Assembly (NCBI GenBank): GCA_028554645.1
Contig: JAQOOI010000006.1
Location: 1 to 64,000, forward strand
DNA from: Omphalotus guepiniiformis
Taxonomy: Eukaryota > Basidiomycota > Agaricomycetes > Agaricales > Omphalotaceae
Reading direction: 5' to 3'
Length of the DNA: 64,000 nucleotides
Shown: positions 20,381 to 29,887 of the stretch, piece by piece
How positions within the stretch are numbered: position 1 is the first letter of the stretch
Layout of the letters: the number at the start of each line of letters is the position of its first letter
The notes under the pieces: model-generated
Seen by the model: the letters and a program-made list of their open reading frames with translations, nothing else
What the model was told of the DNA's origin: nothing
Databases searched by the model: none
Position numbers and translations under genes: made by a program

Positions 20381-21774
20381 TCAGAAAATGTCTGCAGATG
20401 GGAAGGCATGGAAAGGAGCTGGATCATCAGCAGTACCTGGACCAGACTCCAAGGGACTCTGGTTGGCCCTGTAAGCCTTCTCCTTCTGTCTTCGGAGCAA
20501 TTCCAGACGGGAAAACTCCTTGTAGGCGAATCTGTACTGAGAATGATGATACTGAATGGCATGTTGATGAACACTGAGTTCTGTCTTCAAGAAGTTGGAA
20601 ATTGATTGAAGAACCTCAGGAGAGAAGTGGTCCAAGTCCATGAAAGGGAACAGAGCAGTGATACGAGTCACAATCTCTTCTCCACTCTCCCGGAGTTTGC
20701 GCTCATCTGCAGGATAATTGAGTTAGAAACTCGAAAAACCGCAGATTGGGTGACTACTCACGGTCTGTCTCCTCTCTAAGGTTGACGATTGGGTTCTCAA
20801 TACGAGGCTTCTTCATGACAATCACCTTGTGGGGCTCAGGAATAGGTTCATTCTGCAAGAACATTTATGATCAGTACATGGAACTACTTGAGCAACTCCA
20901 GATGGAACTAGAAACTTACATCTTTGGGTCCAACTGAGGTGGCCTGTAAAAGTGACCATGGTACATCAGTCTAGAGAAACGAATGAACAGTTCTGAACAT
21001 AAATCTGCTTACCCTTGGAGAAGTAATTACTACTTTTTCCTTGGAAGACTTATGAACTGTGGTAGTAGTGGGAGAACCTTTGGTTTTGTCCTTGCTAGAG
21101 TCCTTGTTATCCTTATTGGGAGCGTGGATCGACGCAGAAAGCCCAAGGGAAGGTCCATCTGCCATCTAAGAAAAGAAAGACCATGTTGAGATTTGAGTTA
21201 GGTACTCAGGAGTTAGATACTTACAGTAACGTCTCCGTCACCAGTAATGACCTCAATCTCTTCATCGTCATCATCATCATCCTCAATAAGTTCGGGAGTT
21301 TTAGCTGGCTACACACCGATAGGCAGTTAGATACTCGAAATGAGAGGGATGGTCAATAAAAACGTACTTTGCGCTTCTTAGATCCGCTGAGAGTCTCTCT
21401 GCGCTTTGCCAAGTCGTCCCGGAAAGCTTTAATGGCGGAGAAAGTGTCAGGTTCACCTACAGATGGGAACTTCTTGACTGCATCTGCGACCAGATTGACA
21501 CCTTTGTCGAACAAAGTGAACGCTTCCTCGGACTTAGCAACTGCATATGCAGGAAGAGACTTCTTCTGTAATAAGAAATCAAGTTAGATACTGGACCTGG
21601 AATCAAAGATTGAACATTTACAAGATGACTAGCAAGGGCTGTAATAAGCATCCCAAGCAGTTCAGTATCCGCATCTTTGGCCTCCATGGCTCCAGTAGCT
21701 CGAGAAAGATATCGCTGCGTTGTGGCAACCCACTCAGGACGCTCAGGCCAAGTCTTGGGACCTTTAGGGGCCAT
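20381..21774 (-). CDS. Antisense gene 2 of the large element (7 exons, 342 aa, function unknown)
   Basis: Exons, read right to left, are 21622-21774, 21368-21565, 21225-21308, 21013-21165, 20920-20943, 20764-20852 and 20708-20381. All introns are GT-AG, 51-76 bp, and the joined frame is open for 343 codons including TGA. The start is the ATG at 21772-21774. I do not recognise the protein. Residues 110-117 are basic ('SGSKKRK', possible nuclear signal), and 122-135 are an acidic run with six aspartates. About 150-200 are Ser/Thr/Lys-rich, and 235-320 look helical ('RLELLRRQKEKAYRA'). It is divergent to antisense gene 1 in neither sense: both genes are transcribed leftward, 840 bp apart, and this one converges on pol. 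A structural, particle-associated or regulatory role is open. Confidence 0.75.
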
Positions 21775-22614
21775 AACTGTAAAATGTAGAGATAGAGAAA
21801 TGATAAAAGTGGAGGGGTTGTAGAACCAAGGGATAGATGGTGCTGAGTCGTTCTGAATCTGCGCTGCACCTTTTATATCTGGTCTACCCCGTCTAAATCT
21901 GCAAGTTGGTCATTACTCCTATGCTGTTCAAACAGGCACAATGAGGCCTAGCCAGCGTAGCAGATTGATCAACGGGGACGTTGAAGTTAATTTTACTTGG
22001 GGGGAGAGAGCACACAAAGTTTACAAGGCCAAAATTTTGAATTTTTGAAATTTCAAATATCTCAAATCTGGAGATCTAGACAGCTTTGACCGCAGAGGAC
22101 TTAGCCGAATAGCATTGCCGAGTAACCGAGAGCTCTCAACCTTGACAGAAAGGACTTATTAAATTCAATGTATCCTCAAAAAGAAACGATACTTATTGAA
22201 AATTGTGGGCTTAAGTCATTTAAAGAATTGTTTCCCTCTAGAATCGAGTTAGATACTCAATTTGAAGGAGACTCTCAATATGATTTCTTATGTTTCACAC
22301 CAGATTCATGCCAAGAAAAATGAAATATGTATTTTTGAGCATAGAAGCTCAGGACTATAATAAGAGATACTTCGACCTATACTACTATAAAGTAAGTACA
22401 GGGAGTATCTACAGAAAAAGCGAGGTATAAAATTTTTATATATTTGGGCAACCTGGTGTGTTGAACACCAAGGCTACCCGCGACGAAATGCGAACGGATA
22501 CGGCAGGTCCCAGCCAAGCGAAGAAAGCGACAGATCTGTGAGATTGGGACTGAGAGATGGAGAAAGTAAAGGGAAAAAGGGGTACGAACTATGCGTGCAC
22601 CCGAGCCTTGAAAG
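21775..22614. other. Spacer between the two antisense genes, with an internal polypurine-like tract
   Basis: No gene is seen. At 21991-22010 the plus strand reads TTTTACTTGGGGGGAGAGAG, nearly the same as the polypurine tract before the 3' LTR at 25429-25445; 'cggggacg' also precedes both. A copy of the motif GAGTTAGATACTC is at 22246-22258. The last part (about 22470-22614) is more G/C-rich and would be the 3' flank of antisense gene 1. Confidence 0.6.
21991..22010 (+). other. Second (internal) polypurine-tract-like sequence
   Basis: It matches the terminal polypurine tract in core and in upstream context but lies about 3.4 kb before the 3' LTR. It could be a second plus-strand primer or a fossil of an earlier element end. 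Confidence 0.5.
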
Positions 22615-25141
22615 TCACTCTGAGAGGGGATCGTCCCTCCCAGCTAGTGGACTGCTTTCTGGCACCAGTACCCTGCCCGTCGTCTCCTCCTCCAGCTCGT
22701 CCTCCTTGTCCTCATCCTCTTCGACCGTGACTTGCGAGGCACCGACCGCCTGAGGCGATTCGTCGATGACGGTAGCAACGGGAGTGGAACGGATATTGGA
22801 AGGACCGGGCTGCGGCTCGACCTCTGGATCCACCACGATGAAATGACCTGCTTCGTTCCTAGCGATGTAGCTGGCCCGAGACACCAGGTTGATGTCCCAT
22901 CCAAGCGCGGTAGCCAGTAGTTTGAGCTGTTCGTCCGAATAGTCGAACGACGGGTCGCCAGTCTGGACCTGATGTAAAACGAGACGAGGATCGCGACACG
23001 AAGCTTTGATATGATCTTGACGCTGCAAAATCGTTCGGTGTACCCGTTCCATCGCCCGCATCTGCGCGGAGACGCTGTTCTGCATGTCCTCGTAGGTGTC
23101 GATGAGAATCTGCAACTGCTCAGCTTCCTGAGAGACAACTAAGAAACGAAGAACCTTTAGTAAAAGATGTCTAAAGAAATGAAAGGAATACTTACCTGTA
23201 CTGCCGCTGCGAGCCAATGTGTATGAAAGGCATCGCAACTGATCGCTGCCTTCCAAACCGTACGACCAGCTACAGGTATGATTGTCCTTCGCGCAAGTCG
23301 CGCAGCGCCATTCGAAAGTCTTGCTGTTGAACTGAGGACGGCATTCTCTACCTTCAGTGTGAGTACCGCCGACGCAGGCAGCACAAATGGAGTCGCCGAA
23401 GAACTAAAAGAGTGTCGAAAAGAAAATTTAGCGGGTATTAGTCTCGAGTCAGAAAGATACTCACCCTATCGAATGTGCGGTTGACTGAAACGAGTTGCTG
23501 TAAAGTAACAGGACGGCCATAAGGCCATCCAAAGACAACACGGCCTGTAAAAGAACCGTTAGACAAACACTAGAAAAATGAAATAAAAGAGATACTTACC
23601 GGGTATCGCTTCAAAGTCCTCCTTCGCACGATTTTGAGGTGTTCGTCCATCCGATCGCTAAGGAAAGGCATGGTCAGTAAAAGGAAATGAAATAAAAAGA
23701 AATGACAAGACTTACTTGAAGATTTGGGGCCTCGTAACGAGTGCCCGGAGCAAGAGAAACAGAAGAAGTAGAGAAATCAGCGCGAGAAGCCCATAGAGGT
23801 GCCTCGAAGTCGACGTTAAGATTGACTGGGGCTTTAGTACCCTCAGTCTTGACTGCTTTCTCATCCTCCTTCTTCTCCTCTTCCTCGTCGCTGGATGCAG
23901 GAACAGTAATTGAAGTCGCCTTGGAGCGAGTCTTTCGAGACGCTGGGTCATCGGCAGGCTCTTCCACACGCATCTTCCGGATCTTCGGTTTTGGCTTGAC
24001 CACCTGTTTACCCTTGCCCTGTGTAAGAAAACATGAGAAAAGAATAAATAAATCTATAAGGAAACGTACCTTTGAAGCTGCAGCTGCAGGCTTCTTACCC
24101 TCAGAAACGCGAGACTTCTTGACCGGAGGCTCAGAGTTCTCGGACTCGAAGTCAGTATCATCGTCGTCGTCGTCAGTCAGCTCAGTAGATTCGGCCGTGG
24201 CTTCAACGTCGGAGATCTTGCGTTTCATCTAAAAATGATAAAATAAGAAGGACCTCTTCAAACAAAAAGAAAAGACATACCGAACGACCCGGTAAGGGCG
24301 TTACACTAGTCTTGGCCTTTGGCTTTGGCTTTGGCTTTGGTTTTGAAACCGGTGCCGAAACCTTCGAAGATTCAGCGCGAGCAACCTTGGCGGACGAAGC
24401 AAGTGTGGCGAGAGGCGGGAGTAAGATCTCATCGTCGTCGTTGTCTTCCTCGAGCTGCGGAGTTTGCTTAAGCTTAGGAAATGGAGGTAGTGGTTCCCAC
24501 AAATTGCGAAGCTGTAAAGAGTTAGCAAAAGAAATGAAAACCAGTCTGAGAGATACTTACTGTATACTTGAGGCAGAAAGAGTCAAGTTTAGCGCGATTT
24601 AGCCCCCAGGGCGGCACAATAAATGACGTTGGCTTTGCCTGATGTAGCCATAAGGCGAGATTGCATGCAGAAAGAAAGGAGCCAGTAAAATAGTCGGGGA
24701 GATGTGTATGTGCCCGCTGGCACCGATTGAAAGTCAAAGCAACGCGAGTCTGTAAAGATGAGGTTAGCTATAACAAAGATGAAAAGAAATTGGTGCCTAC
24801 CAAGGCAAGATTCAAGTCGTCAAAGGCGGAGGTAATGGTTTTCAACCTGAGACCCTTGCCGAAATCCTTAAACGATTGATCTCGTAAACGACGGTCCAAG
24901 TCGCCTAGTCTTGAAACGATGGCGGAAAGAGCCTTGTAATCCTCTTCGTTCATGTCTGAGAGCTGTGAGAGGGAAAAGAAAAGAAAGAGGCCGTCAATTG
25001 AGAGCGGTTCTCGAATATATATGTGACACACTGTGAAAAGCAGCGCGTGAGAGAAAGGAATTAAAAAGGACTTACCGGTACCTCGGAAGGCTCCCTACTG
25101 AGAGTGATAGAGGAAGCCAATTGCCTTGAAAAGTCATCCAT
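22615..25141 (-). CDS. Antisense gene 1 of the large element (10 exons, 659 aa, zinc-cluster-like)
   Basis: Exons, right to left: 25076-25141, 24801-24962, 24561-24749, 24281-24511, 24070-24228, 23716-24018, 23600-23657, 23465-23544, 23196-23403 and 22615-23138. Every intron is GT-AG and 47-157 bp; the joined 1980 nt are open to the stop at 22615-22617. Residues 180-370 are low complexity with Lys-Pro repeats, acidic runs and basic patches such as 'PVKKSR'. Six cysteines at about 423, 426, 437, 450, 453 and 460 fit Cys-x2-Cys-x10-Cys-x12-Cys-x2-Cys-x6-Cys. This resembles a Zn2Cys6 cluster but with a longer first loop. A probable coiled coil follows at about 487-535, then an acidic C-terminus. 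I infer a nuclear DNA- or chromatin-binding protein; no named family is recognised. Its start lies 304 bp from the 3' LTR, which might supply its promoter. Confidence 0.8.
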
Positions 25142-25428
25142 CGGGGGACGAAGTGAGATGTGAAGAGAAAACAAGAATCACTGTCTGTTTAAGTCGAAAC
25201 TTCGACAGAAGTAGATTGCGGGTTTCGCCGAAGTCTGACATTGCCGTCACATGCCGATGTAAATATATTGACTGGCGATCAATCGAGAAAAGTTTTGCCT
25301 GAAGGCAGTCCGTGAGACGTGATATTGTGATATTGAACAGTACGAAATGTGCTTCTATGACAAATCTGCTAGTAATAATTATATCTAACTCGATTTTGGC
25401 CAATCTGGTACGATCGGGGACGATCTTA

Positions 25429-25445
25429 TTTTACTTTGGGGGAGA
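25429..25445 (+). other. Polypurine tract of the large element
   Basis: TTTTACTTTGGGGGAGA ends exactly at the 3' LTR start, the expected place for plus-strand priming. Confidence 0.8.
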
Positions 25446-27289
25446 TGTTGCGTCAAAAAGCCTTTCAGTACTGAAATCTATCAGATTGAAGTAAATATGG
25501 AAGGTTCAAGCATTGGAAACTGAACATAAAGGACTAGAGTCACCCCAGACTGCTAGTTAAGACATGAAACATACTTGTACTCACAATACCTAAGTGTAGT
25601 GTTTGCTACAGTACTGAATCTGGTACTAAGCAACTGTGACCAATGGGTTATACAAAGAGATACTAGTTATGCCTCTCCAGATGTGTTGGAATTCCAATGT
25701 TCCATACCAGATTGAGTTGGTCAGACCCACCCTCTAATAACTAGAGACTCTACCAAGTGTTGTTGACTGTAATCCAAGGGGTTGATGGATTTTCACTTCA
25801 ATTGAACAACTATCTAAGTCCTTTGGACTGATCAAAAGTTCCAGCTGGTCTTGCTAACTAAGTTGGCACTATAAGATTGAATGCTGAGAATATGGGCAAT
25901 CTTAAAGATTGTATTACCAGAGAAATATTGTACATTGAGTACTATGTGGATATAATGTCACTGAGATGAAATGCCAATCTGTGTAATAATGGAAGTAGAT
26001 TCAAAAGTTACATCTGCACAAATGAGTTAGATACTCAATACTCATGCTGGAAGGAGTTAGATACTGAAAATGAGTATCTCTCTGGATCTGAGTATCTCTC
26101 TGAAATTCAGTAACCCTCTGAACTTGATGAAAGACAAAGGCGCTCTAATTGGAGGTCTTAGACGAAACTATGGGATAGAATACTGTCCTAGGAGAAGCTG
26201 AGAGCTATCCTAAACAAGAAATATAACCTGAGTACAAATCTGACCAAAAAGAGATGTATAGGGGTAAAACTTGAAATAAACAGTTACTGTACCTTACTGT
26301 GGCTGATAGAAACGATGAAGCATGGTCTAGATAAGCTCTAGAACTTCTACACAACTCCTAATGCTGCCCTAGTAGAGGAGGATGTGCCAATTTTGGAGAA
26401 ACTTATAGGGGACCAGATTTGCAATGCACTAAGGAGAATGTCACCTGTCAGGATACTGGTTGCTATTTACAGGATCTGGACCTTTATTTAGATACCCTGG
26501 GTACGCCCTAACACACCTAGAACGCGGACAAAGCGATATATTTCTGTTTTTATACCAATCTATACCCAAAGTTCCTTCATTTTGACTATCTAACTGGAAA
26601 ATTACCTAGAAAACTACCTAAAAAGAATCCAATCTCTGCTCAATTAATACTTACTTACTTTTGACTCATTTACTGTTCAGATTACTCTTTTAATTTCGAG
26701 ATATATGTTTGATTTTATGATTTAGTATATATAGTTTACAGAGTATCTATTTAGATTTTCTTAAGCAAGTACTGCCCAAAGCTACAAGCCAAAGCAGGAA
26801 AACCTTCTTAGACGAAATATAGCCTGGCTCTTTAGAGTTCAGTTCGAGAAATATCCAGTTGTGAAAACTTCTGTAAAGTCCCTTGTGGCAGATAAATTGA
26901 AAGAGATACTGAATCTTTGCTGAAACTACTGTTCTGTCTGTGCTGAATCTGCCTGCTGAAACTGTCTGTGCTGCATCTGAAACTGTTCCCTGCATTGTCT
27001 GACCATTGGATCGAGTTTAAACATCGAGATTGATTGTCCTGATTCCCTCCTGAACCCTGAAAACCACCCTTACCTTCTGTCTGAATCTTGTGTTTTGAGA
27101 TACCCTCTGCCATTTTTCACCCAGATTGAGATAAAGACATCTGTAACCCTGCAGATTCAAAGTTCAATTGTTGCGTCTAACTGTGCGGAATCTCTGACAA
27201 CGCCAGTCACACCTCACCCTACATCATTTTGATTTGAGTTGGATTGTGCTCATTTGAGTATCTCTCTCGTTCATTTCATAGTCACTACA
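25446..27289 (+). repeat. Large element 3' LTR (1844 bp)
   Basis: It is the same length as, and by eye identical to, 10767-12610. It is followed by the ACGT duplication at 27290-27293. Confidence 0.95.
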
Positions 27290-27813
27290 ACGTCCTTCCA
27301 TTCATCGTACACTTTGGGCAACTCGTCCCTCGTGTAGATCGCATCAATAGTTTTCTCGTTAATGCCCTTCTCAATGAGCCGCACCACATACGGGTCATCC
27401 TTCTTGTAATCCGCCTCCGTCAACAGTATCTCCAACTCCTGGAAATACTCCTCTGCCGTCCCTGCTCCCTGCTTCAACAACTCCACCTTCTCCTGCGCTG
27501 TCCTCTGCAGACCAGAATCTAGGAACACCTTGTTCAAGGCTTGCTTGAAATGCGCCCAGTCCTTCTGCCACTTCTCGTTGTCTTGGTCAAAATGGGTATT
27601 GTAGTAATTATTGACCCATCCGTCTACAAGCTTTCCATTCATGAAAGAGATCGCAACATCGATCCTTTCATCATCTGTCGTGATACCGTTTTTCTTATCA
27701 CGGATATAGGTAAAGAGTCTCCGTCGCCAATTCTTGAACTCAGATTTGACGCCGGTGAAGTTGTCGGGTTTGTTGAGGAGTGATTTTCCTCGCGAGGTTT
27801 CAGTTTCAGACAT
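27290..27813 (-). pseudogene. gag: Chromovirus Gag, N-terminal part (split by insertion)
   Basis: The gene starts at the ATG 27811-27813 and stays open to the ACGT at 27290-27293, where the large element enters. It contains a Retrotrans_gag-type capsid region ('FKNWRRRLFTYI', 'FKQALNKVF', 'YFQELEILL'). The frame continues at 10766. Translation now runs into the LTR of the inserted element and stops after a few codons, so no nucleocapsid domain can be made from this copy. The stretch 27814-28333 is the untranslated leader; no gene is seen in it. Confidence 0.9.
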
Positions 27814-28333
27814 TCTGGTAGGAGTAGAAGGTCGGGTAGAATAAGGAGATGATGCAAGAGATTTGTAGGAAGGTGTGATGGGTGATGGGATGGTGGTTTC
27901 TTCGAAGAGACTGCTAAAGTTCCCCCAAGATTCCGTAATGGTAGAGTTTACTTCGGTCCGTCAGTAACCTCACGAAGAGATTTCGGGACCTTTTCTGCCT
28001 CTAATAGACGAGTTCCTAATCTGTGCTTGCTTGCTGAGTAAACCTGGGCGTGCCTTTCTAGGAGTGCACCTCGTTCCCCAAGCGCAAAGTCCCCTCCCCG
28101 AAGGTTGGTTATCAGACGATGCTTTCTGCTGCCAGTACCGAGTCGGACTCAACGTTACTCGTTTGTACTATAGGCGCAATTACTCTAATGGAGCACAGAT
28201 TCCTAATTCGGACGGAAACCCGAATATCAAAGGGAGAAAATGAAGTAAGCGTGTGAAGGGTCAAGAGAAACTTACTTGCTACTGAAATAGCAGCAAGAAG
28301 GCGATTTGAATTGTGTTGGTCGGGTGAGTTGTG

Positions 28334-28346
28334 TAGCTTCGATCTT
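28334..28346 (-). other. Self-primer binding site of the chromovirus
   Basis: One base after the 5' LTR the minus strand reads AAGATCGAAGCTA. Its exact 13-nt complement, TAGCTTCGATCTT, lies inside the LTR on the same strand (28496-28508), about 27 nt below a TATA-like box. The RNA 5' end could therefore fold back and prime reverse transcription, as known for Tf1/sushi elements. Confidence 0.7.
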
Positions 28347-28347
28347 A

Positions 28348-28745
28348 TGTCAGCGACTCGAGTTATAAACTCAAATAACCAAACACAATGATCTTAGTTT
28401 CACACGAGTAAGAGAAAAGCAGAAAGTGGAATTGAGAAAAGAGATGATACAAGGAAGTATGCTAAGTACAAGTCTAAACTCGAGGAGTTATTGACAAGAT
28501 CGAAGCTAAAGAAATATCTACCTAAGCGGACTTGTTATATACGTAAATAAAACCCTAAACCCTGGGCTATAACCCTTGACTAATCCACTGTGTGTCTACC
28601 ATGAGTTCGATCGCCTCAAGTGTTTCATTAATGATCGTGATCGCCTTGAGGTCTACATGCTTGATCTCGATCATCATGCTACCTACGTGTGTATTTAATA
28701 TAACCAAACAATGAGATAAGATGAAAAAAGAAAACATTCGTAACA
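28348..28745 (-). repeat. Chromovirus 5' LTR (398 bp)
   Basis: It matches 6061-6458 base for base by eye. On the minus strand it holds the TATA-like box at 28535-28541 and the predicted RNA start near 28508. GCAGT follows at 28746-28750. Confidence 0.95.
28535..28541 (-). promoter_or_regulatory. TATA-like box of the chromovirus 5' LTR
   Basis: TATATAA on the minus strand lies 27 nt upstream of the 13-nt self-priming sequence at 28496-28508, the usual distance from TATA to transcription start. The spacing is what a self-primed element needs, because the RNA 5' end itself must pair with the primer-binding site. Confidence 0.6.
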
Positions 28746-29303
28746 GCAGTGAGTCCAGATGTTCTCTTGCTTTGTGCCTGAGCTTTGAGGAAAACTGGAC
28801 ATGCTTGCCCTCAGCCTCATCAAAGATGAGGAATTTCAAAGTTCAAATAAATACTGGGTATATTGACTAGCAAATAAATGCTTACCTGATCTGCTTGTGG
28901 ATAGATCCAACTCATTCTTCTTATCTTCATCATGTGTCTAGAGCAAAAGAGCAAAAGATATTACATGTTAAGTAGGTATCAGAGAGTCAAAAATACTCAC
29001 CTCCAAGTGATCAGTAAGCCGTTTGTGTAATTGGCCAATATGGGAACCATTATTCTCTATGTTAGGCCAGAAGACTTTGGAGGGCTCAACCTCTAACATC
29101 TGGCAACCCATCTTTCCCAGTGTAATGATCTGTACAGCTAGTGCTTTCAGTTCTTGCAGCCTAGGAGAGGAAGCCTCCACAGAAGCTTCAGACCCTTTTG
29201 CCATCACTGCCTGTTTTTCTTCCTCCATGGCCTCAATGAATTTTTTAATAAGACCAGAAGGCAGGAATGTGATGAGTTCTGACAGCAAGTGAGTCTCATC
29301 AGG
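28746..29303 (-). pseudogene. Interrupted gene X, upstream part
   Basis: On the minus strand, after a CAG acceptor, an exon from 29303 to about 29001 reads 101 codons, beginning Pro-Asp-Glu-Thr-His and including 'LITFLPSGLIKKFIEAM' and 'PNIENNGSHIGQLHK', with a GTGAGT donor. A small exon and then the exon cut by the chromovirus follow ('KHVQFSSKLRHKAREHLDSL'). A further short exon encoding 'GLKKRRFQ' may lie just upstream near 29345-29370. The start codon was not found and the junction before the interrupted exon is uncertain. Rejoined with 5496-6060, the last two exons are in one frame. Function unknown; possible cargo gene of a DNA transposon. Confidence 0.55.
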
Positions 29304-29887
29304 CTGCAGAGTAATAGAAAGAGCAGAAACTTACCTGGAATCTTCTCTTTTTCAGACCCTGAAAAAGCAATCAGAAACAGTAAAGAGACTGAAGAATAAT
29401 AGAAGATGGAAACTGAAGAAGTATGCATGTATTGAAAGTGTCCAGAAAGCACATATAACCAGGAAGTGTGAACAATCAGCACATAAATCAGAAGTGTCTG
29501 AACAGCACACATGAATAGAAAGTGTCAAAAATCAACATATATATCCAAAGTGTATAGAATGCACACATAAACAGAAAATGTCAAAAATCAACACATGCAC
29601 CAGAAGTGCCCAGAAATCACACATAAATGGAAAGTGTGAGAAAATAACACATATCTCAAAAGTGTCCAGAAAGCACACTTAAAGAGATACTGTCAAAAAT
29701 TGACACCTTCCACGAAACCATTCAAGTGTCCAAAAAACCAAGAAGAATATAGACTAGATTCTGGAACTTCATTGATAGTACCTCACAGTACATACCATGA
29801 TAATCGTTACTCGTGTACTCACGCCTGAGACTCATGCGTCCGAAAACCATAACATGGATTAACCGGAGGAGGGTGGGAGGTTACCGG
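29304..29887. repeat. Degenerate GTGTC-type repeat array flanking gene X
   Basis: From about 29400 to 29720 there are roughly ten units of about 30-40 bp built on 'aagtgtcaaaaatcaacaca' and variants with 'gcacacat'. They resemble, partly in inverted sense, the units at 4900-5310. The two arrays would be about 2 kb apart without the retrotransposons. No terminal inverted repeat could be fixed; a weak candidate pairs the region near 4768 with that near 29790. Confidence 0.5.

Larger units (their letters stand above)
10767..27289 (+). mobile_element. 16.5 kb Ty3-type LTR retrotransposon with two antisense genes
   Basis: Two 1844-bp LTRs (10767-12610 and 25446-27289) bound a 12.8 kb internal region. 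In order it holds a primer-binding site, gag, protease and RT/RNase H/integrase ORFs on the plus strand, two multi-exon genes on the minus strand, and a polypurine tract before the 3' LTR. The LTRs appear identical over their whole length by eye, all ORFs are open, and the insertion is inside another young-looking element, so this copy looks very recent and possibly competent. No chromodomain was found. The RT and integrase are Ty3-like in motif order, but the RT core is diverged (Tyr-Ile-Asp-Asp-Val; 'LLDIFVGYDER' where other Ty3 elements have the block around D-L-x-x-G-Y). Confidence 0.95.
6061..28745 (-). mobile_element. Ty3-type chromovirus LTR retrotransposon, split by a second element
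   Basis: Without the inserted element and its 4-bp duplication this is about 6.16 kb long. It has 398-bp LTRs at 6061-6458 and 28348-28745, 5'-TG...CA-3' ends, a GCAGT target duplication, a gag gene now cut in two, and a pol ORF with protease, RT, RNase H, integrase and chromodomain. The element runs on the minus strand, so the 5' LTR is the right one. The LTRs look identical by eye, so the insertion is probably recent. The 16.5 kb element at 10767-27289 landed in its gag gene, so this copy can no longer make intact Gag. Replication probably used a self-primed mechanism (see the primer-binding site). Confidence 0.95.

Noticed and set aside
21369..24602. Several plus-strand frames under the antisense genes (for example 23741-24232 and 24312-24602)
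   Set aside because: They run across predicted antisense introns and mirror the low-complexity exons.
4760..29800. Terminal inverted repeats around gene X (near 4768 and 29790)
   Set aside because: The match is short and gapped and no target duplication could be fixed.
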